Below are positions 27,620 to 36,402 of a stretch of 64,000 nucleotides of DNA, piece by piece. The position numbers and the translations under genes are program-made. Positions within the stretch are counted from its first letter, which is position 1, and every line of letters begins with the position of its first letter. This DNA is from Cupriavidus sp. AU9028 (lineage in GTDB: Bacteria; Pseudomonadota; Gammaproteobacteria; Burkholderiales; Burkholderiaceae). The notes below the pieces were generated by a model. It saw only the letters and a program-made list of their open reading frames with translations. It ran no database searches and had not been told where the DNA came from. The DNA is taken from assembly GCF_019795295.1 (NCBI RefSeq), contig NZ_JAIMCG010000007.1, forward strand, positions 62,001 to 126,000. The letters are read 5' to 3'.

Positions 27620-27919
27620 ATGAATTCCAACGTTCGCCAGTACTTCATCCAGGGCATCACCAAGGAAGGCCGGACCTTCCGTCCGAGCGACTGGGCTGAA
27701 CGGCTGTGCGGCGTGATGGCGCAATTTCGTCCGAAGGGAGACACCGGCGACCCTCGCCTGACGTACTCCCCCTATGTCCGCCCGGTGATGTCCGGCGGCG
27801 TCAAATGCGTGGTGGTCGATGCACGGCTGCGCGACATCGAGCCCAAGGCGCTGGACTTCGTGCTGAACTTCGCCCGCGACAACAACCTGCAGCTGGTCGA
27901 GGCCTGCTCGCTGGAGTAA
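27620..27919 (+). CDS. DUF3579-family protein
   Basis: Predicted 99-aa cytosolic protein, recognised as DUF3579, a family I know mainly from betaproteobacteria. Distinctive segments are YFIQGITKEGRTFRPSDWAERL (split across about 8-29), a central PYVRPVMSGGVKCVVVDARL, and the C-terminal VEACSLE. It shows alternating beta and alpha character, no signal peptide and no membrane helix. It sits between argF and rpsT, divergent from argF and convergent with rpsT. An AT-rich palindrome and TATAAT box lie upstream. Function unknown. Confidence 0.85.
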   Translation: MNSNVRQYFIQGITKEGRTFRPSDWAERLCGVMAQFRPKGDTGDPRLTYSPYVRPVMSGGVKCVVVDARLRDIEPKALDFVLNFARDNNLQLVEACSLE

Positions 27920-27975
27920 GACTTCGCGAACGATCGGTCGCTGGATCAGGGCGGAACAAGCGCCCGGACCAAAGC

Positions 27976-28004
27976 AAAAAGCCCGTCGCGAGGACGGGCT
28001 TTTT
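27976..28004. terminator. Bidirectional terminator between the DUF3579 gene and rpsT
   Basis: A 12-bp stem (27976-27987 with 27993-28004) consists of a GC core (GCCCGTC/GACGGGC) flanked by A5 and T5 runs, so it has a U-tract in both directions. It closes both convergent genes. Confidence 0.88.
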
Positions 28005-28048
28005 GTCTGTTCACCGCCGGCCAAGGCCAGCGGCGAACGAGCCGAAAC

Positions 28049-28315
28049 TCAGGCGGCCATTGCCTTGATCGCGGCCGACAGGCGCGACTTGTGGCGAGCG
28101 GCCTTGTTCTTGTGAACGATCTTCTTGTCGGCAATGCTGTCGATCACGCATTGCGACTGCTTGAAGATCTCGGCTGCGGCAGCCTTGTCGCCAGCGTCGA
28201 TGGCCTTGCGGACTGCCTTGACGGCGGTGCGCAGACGCGAGCGCAGGCTGGAGTTATGAGCGTTCTGGGCGACGGCTTGGCGCGCGCGCTTGCGAGCTTG
28301 TGCGGAATTTGCCAT
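28049..28315 (-). CDS. rpsT: 30S ribosomal protein S20
   Basis: Primary 16S rRNA-binding protein of the small subunit, 88 aa, very basic and helical. The N-terminal [14 protein letters not shown] and the C-terminal [18 protein letters not shown] are characteristic. It is monocistronic here, with a TTGCAC/TATAAT promoter about 100 bp upstream and a shared terminator downstream. In E. coli S20 represses its own translation through its leader; the 97-nt leader here would permit this, but that is inference. Confidence 0.98.
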   Translation of the reverse strand: MANSAQARKRARQAVAQNAHNSSLRSRLRTAVKAVRKAIDAGDKAAAAEIFKQSQCVIDSIADKKIVHKNKAARHKSRLSAAIKAMAA

Positions 28316-28418
28316 TTTGAAATCCTGAATTCAGATGCGGTGCGTGCAGTTGCACATCGAGCGACCCGGCATGCACTGGCACACGAATCCGGAACGCAAC
28401 TATCCTTTGGAACCGGCG

Positions 28419-28448
28419 ATTATACACACAGAAAGATCGCCGGTGCAA
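28419..28448 (-). promoter_or_regulatory. Sigma-70 promoter of rpsT within an inverted repeat
   Basis: On the minus strand TTGCAC (28443-28448) and TATAAT (28419-28424) are spaced by 18 nt, pointing at rpsT. A 9-bp inverted repeat (28412-28420 and 28435-28443) straddles the element, its arms touching the -10 and the -35. Confidence 0.65.
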
Positions 28449-28517
28449 GACAGGGATGTAGGGGGCCGGCAACGCCGGTTCATCCTGCTGGCGGGAGGCG
28501 CGGCGAAGCCACATCCG

Positions 28518-28523
28518 TATAAT
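28518..28523 (+). promoter_or_regulatory. Candidate -10 box for murJ
   Basis: TATAAT in the context CGTATAATCC lies about 120 bp before the first murJ ATG. No good -35 is seen. The rest of the gap between rpsT and murJ (28449-28640) holds no supported gene. Confidence 0.4.
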
Positions 28524-28640
28524 CCCGGCTGATTCCCCTGCGCCGTTCGGCCACCCGCGACCGCTGACAACGCTGCGCGGTCCCGGCCGCCCCGGCTGAC
28601 CAGTGGGCGCAATCATATCCGACCGAGTGCCAGGTTCGCC

Positions 28641-30266
28641 ATGCCGGCTGCAACTTTGCAAGGCATGTGGCGTCTGACCGCCACCCGGCACCGCGGTCCC
28701 GAACCCTCCCCGACCTTGAACCTGCTCAAAGCGCTCTTCACCATCAGCGGCCTGACCCTGCTGTCGCGCATCACCGGACTGATCCGCGAGATCCTGATCG
28801 CCCGCACCTTCGGCGCCTCGGAGATGACCGATGCGTTCAACGTCGCCTTCCGCATCCCCAACATGCTGCGACGGATCTTTGGCGAAGGCGCGTTCGCGCA
28901 AGCCTTCGTGCCGATCCTCGGCGAGTACCACGGCAAGCGCGGCGACGAGCAGACGCGCCGACTGGTGGATGCGGTGGCGACCGTCATGGCGTGGACGCTG
29001 GCGGCCGTGTCGCTGCTCGGCGTACTGGGCGCGCCGGTGATCATGACGGTGGTGGCGACGGGCTTTCGCAGCGAGGGCGACACCTACGACGCGGCGGTCT
29101 TCATGACGCGCGTGATGTTCCCCTATATCGGGCTGATCTCGATGGTGGCCCTCACCTCGGGGGTGCTCAACACGTGGCGGCGCTTTGCCGTGCCGGCCTT
29201 TACGCCGGTGCTGCTGAACCTGTCGTTCATCGGCGCGGCGATGTTCGTCGCGCCGCGGATGGAGCAACCGATCTACGGCCTGGCCTGGGGCGTGCTGGTC
29301 GGCGGCGTGCTGCAGTTGCTGCTGCAGATTCCCGCGCTGATGCGCATCGGCATGGTGCCGCGCATCGGCGTCAACCTGCGCGCGGCATGGCGCGAACCGG
29401 GCGTGCGGCGCGTGCTCAAGCAGATGGCGCCGGCCCTGCTCGGCGTATCGGTCGCGCAGATCAGCCTGATCATCAATACCAATATCGCGTCGCGGCTGGG
29501 CACCGGCGCGGTCTCCTTCATTACCTACGCCGATCGGCTGATGGAGTTCCCGACCGCGCTGCTGGGCGTGGCGCTGGGGACCATCCTGCTGCCCAGCCTG
29601 TCCAAGTCGATGGCGCGCGAGGACACGGCCGAATTCTCGGCGCTGCTGGACTGGGGCCTGCGGCTGACCTTCCTGCTGGCGCTGCCCAGCGCGATCGGCC
29701 TGTTCGTGTTCGGCACGCCGCTGACCGCGGTGCTGTTCCACTACGGCAGGTTCGACGCGCACGATGTCGACATGACGCGGCTGGCGGTGATGGCGTACGG
29801 CGTCGGCCTGCTCGGACAGATCCTGATCAAGATCCTGGCGCCGGGCTTCTATGCGCGTCAGGACATCCGCACGCCGGTCAGGATCGCCATCGCCATCCTG
29901 ATCATGACGCAGCTGGCCAACCTCGTCTTCGTTCCGTGGATCGGCCACGCGGGCCTGGCGCTGTCGATCAGCGTGGGCGCGACGCTGAATGCGGCGCTGC
30001 TGTTCCACGGCCTGTGGCGCGGCGGGTTCTACCGGCCGGCGCCGGGCTGGGGGCTGTTTCTGGCGCAGGTGGCTGCGGCGGTGACGCTGCTGGCCGGCGT
30101 GCTGCTGTGGTTCGCCCGCAGCTTCGACTGGGTCGCGATGGGCACGACGCCGGGGCTGCGCATTGCGCTGATGGCGTCCTGCCTCGTGCTTGCGGCGGTG
30201 GTGTACTTCGGTACACTGTGGCTGGCGGGCTTGCGCTATGCTGCCTTCAAACGCCGCGCCGGCTAA
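28641..30266 (+). CDS. murJ: Lipid II flippase MurJ (MviN)
   Basis: Flips the peptidoglycan precursor lipid II across the inner membrane. The protein (541 aa from the first ATG) is almost wholly hydrophobic with about 14 helices; the family opening SGLTLLSRITGLIREILIA, followed by ASEMTDAFNVAFRIPNMLRR, is unmistakable and contains conserved arginines of the central cavity. Family alignments usually begin at NLLKALFTISG, which here follows a TTG codon at 28716, so the true start may be there; none of the candidate starts has a good Shine-Dalgarno. It is downstream of, and divergent from, rpsT. Confidence 0.95.
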   Translation: MPAATLQGMWRLTATRHRGPEPSPTLNLLKALFTISGLTLLSRITGLIREILIARTFGASEMTDAFNVAFRIPNMLRRIFGEGAFAQAFVPILGEYHGKRGDEQTRRLVDAVATVMAWTLAAVSLLGVLGAPVIMTVVATGFRSEGDTYDAAVFMTRVMFPYIGLISMVALTSGVLNTWRRFAVPAFTPVLLNLSFIGAAMFVAPRMEQPIYGLAWGVLVGGVLQLLLQIPALMRIGMVPRIGVNLRAAWREPGVRRVLKQMAPALLGVSVAQISLIINTNIASRLGTGAVSFITYADRLMEFPTALLGVALGTILLPSLSKSMAREDTAEFSALLDWGLRLTFLLALPSAIGLFVFGTPLTAVLFHYGRFDAHDVDMTRLAVMAYGVGLLGQILIKILAPGFYARQDIRTPVRIAIAILIMTQLANLVFVPWIGHAGLALSISVGATLNAALLFHGLWRGGFYRPAPGWGLFLAQVAAAVTLLAGVLLWFARSFDWVAMGTTPGLRIALMASCLVLAAVVYFGTLWLAGLRYAAFKRRAG

Positions 30267-30496
30267 GGCAGCCGACATGGCGCGGGCCGGGGCCGCACCG
30301 GCGGATCCGGATCGGCTGGGGGCGATGGCGCAAGGTTTGCTTGCAGCGCCATGAAGCCTTGGCGCGGCAACGTGACCGACGCAGCGCCGTGAGGCCGCTT
30401 CGCAGCTTTACCCAGGCTGGCACCCCAGGGTGCCCCTCGACACCGCGCCCTCCGCTCGTGTCGGCGGCCCCATGCCGGCCGCAACCAGGAACCGCT

Positions 30497-31345
30497 ATGC
30501 CTTCCACCAAAATCCTGGACTACTTCGCCGCCCTGGTGGCGGACGACGACGCGATTCCCCTGACCGAAACCGCATTGTCGATCGCGCAGGACGCCTATCC
30601 GGATCTCGATCTGCAGGCGGAACTGGCGGCCATCGATGTGCTCGCCCTGCGGCTGCGGCGCCGGATTGCCGAAGGCACCCCCGCCATCCAGCGCCTGCGG
30701 CTGCTCAACCATTTCTTCTACCGCGATCTGGGCTTCGGGCCAAACGCCAACGATTACTACGATCCGGACAATTCCTACCTGAACGTGGTGCTGCGGCAGC
30801 GGCGCGGCATCCCCATCTCGCTGGCGGTGCTCTATATGGAGCTGGGCCAGCAGATTGGCCTGCCGCTGAAGGGCGTCTCGTTTCCCAATCACTTCCTGCT
30901 GCGCATGTCGATTCCCGCCGGCGAGGTGGTGATCGACCCGCTGACCGGCGAAACGCTATCGAAAGAGCAGCTGCAGGAGATGCTCGACCCGTATCTGGAA
31001 CGCGAGGGTGTGGAGGACACCAACGACGTGCCGCTGGGCCTGTTCCTGCGTACCGCAAGCCATCGGGAGATCGTCGCGCGGATGCTGCGCAACCTGAAGG
31101 CGATCTATCTGCAGGAGTCGCGCTGGCAGCGGTTGCTGGCGGTGCAGAACCGGCTGGTGATCCTGCTGCCGGATTCGATCGAGGAAGTGCGCGACCGCGG
31201 CCTGGCGTATGCCAACCTGGAGTGCTTCCGCCCTGCCCTGGAAGATCTCGAGGCGTACGTCAGCGCGCGGCCGGACGCGGCCGATTCGACGCAGATCCGC
31301 GACCGCATGCCGGCATTGCGGATGATGAGCCGCAGCCCGGGCTGA
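30497..31345 (+). CDS. SirB1-family transglutaminase-like/TPR protein
   Basis: Predicted cytosolic protein of 282 aa in the SirB1 family. The N-terminal half has a transglutaminase-like core: NHFFYRDLGF (about 73), LNVVLRQRRGIPISLAVLYME (about 95-115) and GVSFPNHFLLRM (about 124-135). The C-terminal part is helical and TPR-like. Whether the core is catalytically active is not known. It follows murJ on the same strand after 230 bp. It is not a regulator, despite the historic Sir name. Confidence 0.88.
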   Translation: MPSTKILDYFAALVADDDAIPLTETALSIAQDAYPDLDLQAELAAIDVLALRLRRRIAEGTPAIQRLRLLNHFFYRDLGFGPNANDYYDPDNSYLNVVLRQRRGIPISLAVLYMELGQQIGLPLKGVSFPNHFLLRMSIPAGEVVIDPLTGETLSKEQLQEMLDPYLEREGVEDTNDVPLGLFLRTASHREIVARMLRNLKAIYLQESRWQRLLAVQNRLVILLPDSIEEVRDRGLAYANLECFRPALEDLEAYVSARPDAADSTQIRDRMPALRMMSRSPG

Positions 31346-31362
31346 ACCGCGCTGGAGTGCGC

Positions 31363-31388
31363 GCCCTTGCCAGCGCCGTGGCAAGGGC
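31363..31388. terminator. Hairpin between convergent SirB1 and DedA genes
   Basis: A perfect 10-bp stem (31363-31372 with 31379-31388, loop GCGCCG) fills the 51-bp gap between two convergent stop codons. There is no U-tract on either side, but position and perfection support a terminator role. Confidence 0.55.
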
Positions 31389-31396
31389 GGCTGCCC

Positions 31397-32071
31397 TCAG
31401 GAAAGCTTGCGATTGCGCGGCTTGCCCCGCACCAGCTTCCACAGCCCGCCGAGCACCAGCGGCACGATGGCGGCGCTGATGCCGACCAGCACGATCAGAT
31501 TCAGGTACTGCTTGACGAACGGCAGGTTGCCGAAGAAGTAGCCGGCGAAGACCAGGCCAAACACCCAGATCACTGCGCCAAGCACGTTGTAGAGCTGGAA
31601 GCGCGCGAAGGTCATCTGCGACACGCCGGCGACGAACGGCGCGAAGGTGCGCACGATCGGCACGAAGCGGGCGATCACCAGCGTCTTGCCGCCATGGCGC
31701 TCGTAGAAGTCGTGCGTCCTGCGCAGCGCATCCTGGTCCAGGAAGCGGAAGCGGCGGTGTTCGAACACCTTGGGTCCGATCCAGCTGCCAATCATGTAGT
31801 TGACCGTATTGCCGCCAATTGCCGCCACCAGCAGCAGGCCGATCAGCACCCATTCGTTCATCGCGCCGGTTGCGCAAAAGGCACCGGCGATGAACAACAG
31901 CGAATCGCCGGGCAGGAAGGGCATCACGACGAGGCCGGTTTCCGCGAACACGATGGCAAACAGAATGGCGTAGACCCAGACGCCGTACTGCTGGATCACG
32001 GTGCCGAGATACTTGTCGACATGCAGCAGCATGTCGATGAATTGCATGGCGATTTCCAAGGCATTCCCCAT
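31397..32071 (-). CDS. DedA-family inner-membrane protein
   Basis: Predicted membrane protein of 224 aa in the DedA/VTT family, members of which support undecaprenyl phosphate or phospholipid recycling and envelope homeostasis. It has a re-entrant N-terminal region with E and G-rich motif FAETGLVVMPFLPGDSLLF (about 42-60), the conserved FVPIVRTFAPFVAGV (about 139-153) with the essential arginine, and a basic C-terminal tail. It is divergent from mutL and convergent with the SirB1 gene. Specific lipid substrate is not assignable. Confidence 0.92.
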   Translation of the reverse strand: MGNALEIAMQFIDMLLHVDKYLGTVIQQYGVWVYAILFAIVFAETGLVVMPFLPGDSLLFIAGAFCATGAMNEWVLIGLLLVAAIGGNTVNYMIGSWIGPKVFEHRRFRFLDQDALRRTHDFYERHGGKTLVIARFVPIVRTFAPFVAGVSQMTFARFQLYNVLGAVIWVFGLVFAGYFFGNLPFVKQYLNLIVLVGISAAIVPLVLGGLWKLVRGKPRNRKLS

Positions 32072-32162
32072 CGGTGTTCAGCCCGACATCATACAAGAGG
32101 CTGGTGGCCAAACGGCGGTTTGGCAGCGTATTGCGCGGCAAATCCGTGCGGGCTGGCCCACG

Positions 32163-32168
32163 TATAAT
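32163..32168 (+). promoter_or_regulatory. Candidate -10 box for mutL
   Basis: TATAAT in the context CGTATAATCGGCGC lies only 6 bp before the mutL ATG. If used, transcription would begin at or next to the start codon, giving a leaderless or near-leaderless mRNA. The -35 match is poor. Confidence 0.4.
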
Positions 32169-32174
32169 CGGCGC

Positions 32175-34160
32175 ATGTCCGCGCAAGCTCCTACCGCACT
32201 CTCCGCCTCCCCTGCCGCCCGCGCCGCGACGGCGCGACCTATTCGCCCCCTGCCCGATCAGCTGATCAGCCAGATCGCCGCGGGCGAGGTGGTGGAGCGG
32301 CCGGCCTCGGTGGTCAAGGAGCTGCTGGAAAACGCGCTGGATGCGGGCGCGACGCAGATCGGCGTGCGGCTGGAGGAAGGCGGGGTGCGCCGTATCGTCA
32401 TCAGCGACAACGGCCGCGGCATCCCCGCCGACGAATTGCCGGTGGCGCTGATGCGGCATGCCACCAGCAAGATCGCTTCCCTCGAAGAGCTCGAGTCGGT
32501 GCTGACGCTCGGTTTTCGCGGCGAGGCGCTGGCGTCGATCGCCTCGGTGTCGCAGCTGACGCTGACCAGCCGCACGGCGAGTTGCCCGCACGCCAGCCAG
32601 ATCAGCGCGGAGTCCGGCGCGCTGCAGCCGGCATCGGGCGGCGTCGGCACGACCGTCGACGTGCAGCACCTTTACTTCAACACGCCGGCGCGCCGCAAGT
32701 TCCTCAAGAGCGAGCAGACCGAACTGGGGCATTGCCTGGAGATGGTGCGACGCGCCGCGCTGGCGCGGCCCGACGTCACCGTCTCCGTCCACCATAACGG
32801 CAAGCCGCTGGAGCACTGGAATGCGGGCGACGTGGCCACGCGCACGGCGCAGGTGCTCGGCGGCGAGTTCGCGCGGGCCCGGCTCGCGCTGGACGAACAA
32901 GCCGACGCGCTGCACCTGTATGGCTTCGCCGGCCTGCCGACGGCGTCGCGGGGGCGGCCGGACCAGCAGTTCTTCTTCGTCAACGGCCGCTTCGTGCGCG
33001 ACAAACTGCTGACGCATGCGGTGCGCAGCGCCTACCAGGATGTGCTGCACGGCGACCGCTTCCCCTCCTACGTGCTGTGCCTGGACCTGCCGCCCGAACT
33101 GGTCGACGTCAACGTGCATCCGTCCAAGATCGAGGTGCGCTTTCGCGAATCGCGGGCGGTGCACCAGTTCGTCTATCACGCCGTGCAGCGTTGCCTGGCG
33201 CGGCAGGCGGGCGAGAACGGCGACAGCCTGCATACCGAAGGCGCCCGCGCGGATGCCGCGGGCATGCCGGTGCCCGGGGCGGGCGTGCGGATCGCGGCGA
33301 CCAGTCCCGCGCAGCCCGGCCGGCAGTGGATCGACTACACCGCCGCCGCGCGGCAGACCGACCTTGGCATCGCGCAACCGCGCCAGGCATATCTGGGCAT
33401 GGTTCGCGACGCGCTGAGCCCGCGCACCGGCGTGCAGCCATCGAGCGGTTTCGTGCCCGCCAGCCGGCCGCCGGCGTGGCTGGCCGATGCGCAGGCGGCA
33501 CGCGGCGCCGAACCGCCATCGCTGCTCGATGCGGGCACTGGCGCCGCACCGACGCAGCCCGCTGCGGATGACGGCTCCCACCCGCTGGGTTATGCGCTGG
33601 CGCAGCTGCATGGCATCTACGTGCTGGCGCAAAACGCGCGCGGCCTGGTGCTGGTGGACATGCACGCCGCGCACGAGCGCATCCTCTACGAGCAGATCAA
33701 GCAGGCGCTGGACACGCGGCAGATGACCGTGCAGCCGCTGCTGATCCCGGTGACGCTGCCCGCCACGCCGGTGGAGATCGGCGCCGCCGAGGAGCATCGG
33801 CAAACCCTGACGCTGCTGGGCTTCGACATCGCGCCGGTGTCGCCCACCACGCTGGCGGTGCGGGCGATTCCGGCGCTGCTCAAACAGGCCGACGCCGAGG
33901 CGCTGGCGCGTGACGTGCTGCGCGACCTGCAAGCCTATGGCGGCTCGCGCGTATTGGCCGAACGGCAGAACGAACTGCTGGCGACGCTGGCCTGCCATAG
34001 CGCCGTGCGCGCCAACCGCCGGCTGACCATCGAGGAAATGAACGCGCTGCTGCGGCAGATGGAACAGACCGAGCGCGCCGACCAGTGCAACCACGGCCGG
34101 CCCACCTGGGTGCAACTGAGCGTGACCGAACTGGACCGCCTGTTCCTGCGCGGCCAGTGA
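32175..34160 (+). CDS. mutL: DNA mismatch repair protein MutL
   Basis: Couples mismatch recognition by MutS to strand removal. The 661-aa protein has the GHKL ATPase: [13 protein letters not shown] (Mg-binding Glu and Asn), DNGRGIP, RHATSKI and [11 protein letters not shown] within the first 130 residues. A Pro/Ala-rich linker (about 360-465) leads to the dimerisation domain. The motif [12 protein letters not shown] (about 495-506) fits DxHAxxExxxxE of endonuclease-type MutL proteins, and CNHGRPTW near the C-terminus is the other metal-site motif, as expected in species without MutH. miaA follows after 2 bp, the classic mutL-miaA operon. Confidence 0.96.
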   Translation: MSAQAPTALSASPAARAATARPIRPLPDQLISQIAAGEVVERPASVVKELLENALDAGATQIGVRLEEGGVRRIVISDNGRGIPADELPVALMRHATSKIASLEELESVLTLGFRGEALASIASVSQLTLTSRTASCPHASQISAESGALQPASGGVGTTVDVQHLYFNTPARRKFLKSEQTELGHCLEMVRRAALARPDVTVSVHHNGKPLEHWNAGDVATRTAQVLGGEFARARLALDEQADALHLYGFAGLPTASRGRPDQQFFFVNGRFVRDKLLTHAVRSAYQDVLHGDRFPSYVLCLDLPPELVDVNVHPSKIEVRFRESRAVHQFVYHAVQRCLARQAGENGDSLHTEGARADAAGMPVPGAGVRIAATSPAQPGRQWIDYTAAARQTDLGIAQPRQAYLGMVRDALSPRTGVQPSSGFVPASRPPAWLADAQAARGAEPPSLLDAGTGAAPTQPAADDGSHPLGYALAQLHGIYVLAQNARGLVLVDMHAAHERILYEQIKQALDTRQMTVQPLLIPVTLPATPVEIGAAEEHRQTLTLLGFDIAPVSPTTLAVRAIPALLKQADAEALARDVLRDLQAYGGSRVLAERQNELLATLACHSAVRANRRLTIEEMNALLRQMEQTERADQCNHGRPTWVQLSVTELDRLFLRGQ

Positions 34161-34162
34161 CC

Positions 34163-35155
34163 ATGGCCGCTTCCCCGCACCACACCGCGCCGGTGGTCTG
34201 CCTGCTCGGGCCGACGGCATCGGGCAAGACCGCCGCGGCGCTCGCGCTGGCCGCGCGCGCCCCGATCGAGATCATCAGCATGGATTCCGCGCTGGTCTAT
34301 CGCCAGATGGACATCGGCACGGCCAAGCCCAGCGCGGACGAGCTGGCCGCGGTGCCGCACCACCTGATCGATATCCGCGATCCGCGCGACAGTTATTCGG
34401 CGGCGATGTTTGCCGCGGACACGGAAGCGCTGATCGCGCAGATCCGTGCACGCGGGCGCGAGCCGCTGATCGTCGGCGGCACCATGCTGTACTACAAGGC
34501 GCTGACCCAGGGGCTGAACGACCTGCCGCAGGCGGACCCCGCCGTGCGCGCGCAGATCGATGCGCTGGCCGCGCGAGAGGGCTGGCCGGCCTTGCATGCG
34601 CTGCTGGCGCAGGTGGATCCGGTGACCGCCGCGCGCCTGGCACCGAACGATGCCCAGCGCATCCAGCGCGCGCTGGAAATCCATCGCCTGACCGGGCAAC
34701 CGATGTCAGCCCTGCTGGCCAGGCAGGGCGAAGCGCGCGCGTTCGAGGGCCAGGCGGGCGCGCGTTTTCGCGCGATTGCGCTGGAGCCGTCCGACCGCGC
34801 CGTCCTGCATCGACGCATTGCCGCGCGCTTCGATGCGATGCTGGCGGGCGGGCTGATCGAGGAAGTCGAGCGGCTGCGCGCCCGCGGCGACCTGCACGCT
34901 GGCCTGCCCTCGATCCGCTGCGTGGGATACCGTCAGGTCTGGGAGTATCTGGACGGCGAGTGCGACCGCGACACCATGCGCGAACGCGGCATCGCCGCTA
35001 CCCGTCAACTGTGCAAGCGTCAGCTGACCTGGCTGCGCTCCACGCCGGAGCGGCTGGTCGTCGATTGCCTGGCACCCGATTATGTGGACCAGGTGGCGCG
35101 GCTGGCGCAGGTCGGCGAATCGCCCGATCGACGGCCTTCCACGACGACATCATGA
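34163..35155 (+). CDS. miaA: tRNA dimethylallyltransferase
   Basis: Adds a dimethylallyl group to A37 of tRNAs reading codons that start with U. The 330-aa enzyme has the P-loop GPTASGKT near 15-22, [16 protein letters not shown] near 39-54, [10 protein letters not shown] (about 106) and the tRNA-binding [13 protein letters not shown] near 253. It follows mutL by 2 bp and its TGA overlaps the next gene's ATG as ATGA, so mutL-miaA-acetyltransferase is probably one transcript. Confidence 0.97.
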   Translation: MAASPHHTAPVVCLLGPTASGKTAAALALAARAPIEIISMDSALVYRQMDIGTAKPSADELAAVPHHLIDIRDPRDSYSAAMFAADTEALIAQIRARGREPLIVGGTMLYYKALTQGLNDLPQADPAVRAQIDALAAREGWPALHALLAQVDPVTAARLAPNDAQRIQRALEIHRLTGQPMSALLARQGEARAFEGQAGARFRAIALEPSDRAVLHRRIAARFDAMLAGGLIEEVERLRARGDLHAGLPSIRCVGYRQVWEYLDGECDRDTMRERGIAATRQLCKRQLTWLRSTPERLVVDCLAPDYVDQVARLAQVGESPDRRPSTTTS

Positions 35156-35688
35156 GCGAACCCACTTCCACCGCAAACACCGCATTCACCCTTCGTGCCG
35201 CCACCGAGCAGGACTGCGAGACACTGCTGCGCCTGATCCGCGAGCTGGCCGACTACGAGAAGTTGACGCATCTGGTCGAGGCGACGCCGGCGCGCCTGCG
35301 CGAGGCGCTGTTTGGCGAGCGGCGTCATGCCGAGGCGGTGCTGGCGGAGGTCCCGGCCGAAGCGGGCTCGTCGCGCGGCGCGCACGCGGTGGGCTTTGCG
35401 CTGTTCTTCCACAATTTCTCGACCTTCCTGGCCAAGCCGGGCCTGTATCTGGAAGACCTGTACGTCGAGCCGCGATGGCGCGGGCACGGCATCGGCAAGG
35501 CCCTGCTGCAGCACCTTGCCGCGCTGGCGGTTGCGCGCGATTGCGGGCGCTTCGAGTGGTGCGTGCTGGACTGGAATACGCCGTCGATCGAGTTCTATCG
35601 GGCGATGGGGGCGGACGTGCTGCCCGACTGGCGCATCTGCCGGGTGACGGGTGCCGCGCTGCAAGCCATGGCGGCTGCCCGGGATTGA
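35152..35688 (+). CDS. GNAT-family N-acetyltransferase
   Basis: Predicted acetyl-CoA-dependent acetyltransferase of 178 aa. The acetyl-CoA loop is the [14 protein letters not shown] segment around 110-123, preceded by [13 protein letters not shown] (motif A strand) and followed by [14 protein letters not shown], giving the full GNAT fold; the overall pattern resembles diamine/spermidine acetyltransferases, but the substrate is not certain. Translationally coupled to miaA by ATGA overlap. Confidence 0.9.
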   Translation: MSEPTSTANTAFTLRAATEQDCETLLRLIRELADYEKLTHLVEATPARLREALFGERRHAEAVLAEVPAEAGSSRGAHAVGFALFFHNFSTFLAKPGLYLEDLYVEPRWRGHGIGKALLQHLAALAVARDCGRFEWCVLDWNTPSIEFYRAMGADVLPDWRICRVTGAALQAMAAARD

Positions 35689-35738
35689 TCCGTTCCGGCC
35701 TCGCCTGCCATGCCCGGGGCGGCGTGGCAGGTGAGCGC

Positions 35739-35764
35739 AGGGCAGCCAGGACTGGCGCTGCCCT
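35739..35764. terminator. Hairpin between the acetyltransferase and YtxH-like genes
   Basis: A long stem (35739-35749 with 35752-35764, one bulged G) fills the gap between two convergent genes. It lacks a U-tract. Confidence 0.5.
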
Positions 35765-35773
35765 TCGGCACGG

Positions 35774-36115
35774 TTATCGCGATTCCGTCCCCAGATTGGC
35801 CGTATCCGAACTGAGCGCCGGCTGGTCGATCATTTCGGCCCCACTCCCCTCGGGAAGCGCGTCCCCGCTCGTCGCCTCGTCGCCTTGCTGGCCGGCACGC
35901 GAGCTGATCTTTTCCTTCAGGCCGCGCGCCTTGTCCAGCGTGCGGTTCGCCTGGGTCTGCGCGTAATCGCTGACCTCGCGCCGCCGCGCCGCCGCCTTGT
36001 CCCGCAGTTGCGCACGCCGCCGTTCCCCCTGGTCAGGGTCGAACAGGTACATGAGGGCGGCCCCCGCTGCGGCCGCCACTGCGAAGTCCACCAGGTCCCG
36101 CGTTCCGATATGCAT
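35774..36115 (-). CDS. YtxH-like small membrane-anchored protein
   Basis: Predicted 113-aa protein with one N-terminal membrane helix (about 8-26, FAVAAAAGAALMYLF), directly followed by the FDPDQGERRRAQLRDKAA signature that I associate with YtxH-type/DUF3618-like stress proteins. The remainder is a charged helix (about 35-85) and an acidic disordered tail. The ATG at 36115 is chosen because an upstream frame extension is not protein-like. It stands alone between convergent GNAT and purM genes. Role unknown, possibly envelope stress. Confidence 0.75.
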   Translation of the reverse strand: MHIGTRDLVDFAVAAAAGAALMYLFDPDQGERRRAQLRDKAAARRREVSDYAQTQANRTLDKARGLKEKISSRAGQQGDEATSGDALPEGSGAEMIDQPALSSDTANLGTESR

Positions 36116-36360
36116 TTTCGCCTCCTGTCGATGTTCCGTGGATCGGTCCTGCGGCTGCGGCCGCCAGGTGTAGGCGGCATTGCATCGGCTGTGCCTGACC
36201 GGGATGGGAAGGGAGCGGCACTGCGTTCCGGACACAGAGGGCTGGCGCGGGATGACGCCGCTGCATTCTTACAGCGGGTTGTAAAACGGCGTGCGGGCGG
36301 GGGGAGATTCGTCGCAAAGGCAAGCGCTCTTTGCGTGAATGCCCTGCAAAACCCTTGGTG

Positions 36361-36396
36361 TTGCTTCCCTTTCCCGCGCGCGGGAAAGGGAAGCAA
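36361..36396. repeat. Perfect 36-bp palindrome after purM
   Basis: The sequence is self-complementary over all 36 bases, centred on GCGCGC, and begins 6 bp past the purM stop codon. Its core CCCTTTCCCGCG/CGCGGGAAAGGG resembles the REP-like hairpins at 23.2 and 47.0 kb. It could end or stabilise purM mRNA; no U-tract follows. Confidence 0.7.
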
Positions 36397-36402
36397 GTCC
36401 GA

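Noticed and set aside
31260-34220. A 986-codon open frame antisense to mutL and the SirB1 end, joined through the DedA gene
   Set aside because: It crosses three real genes with full family motifs in other frames and has no domain of its own.
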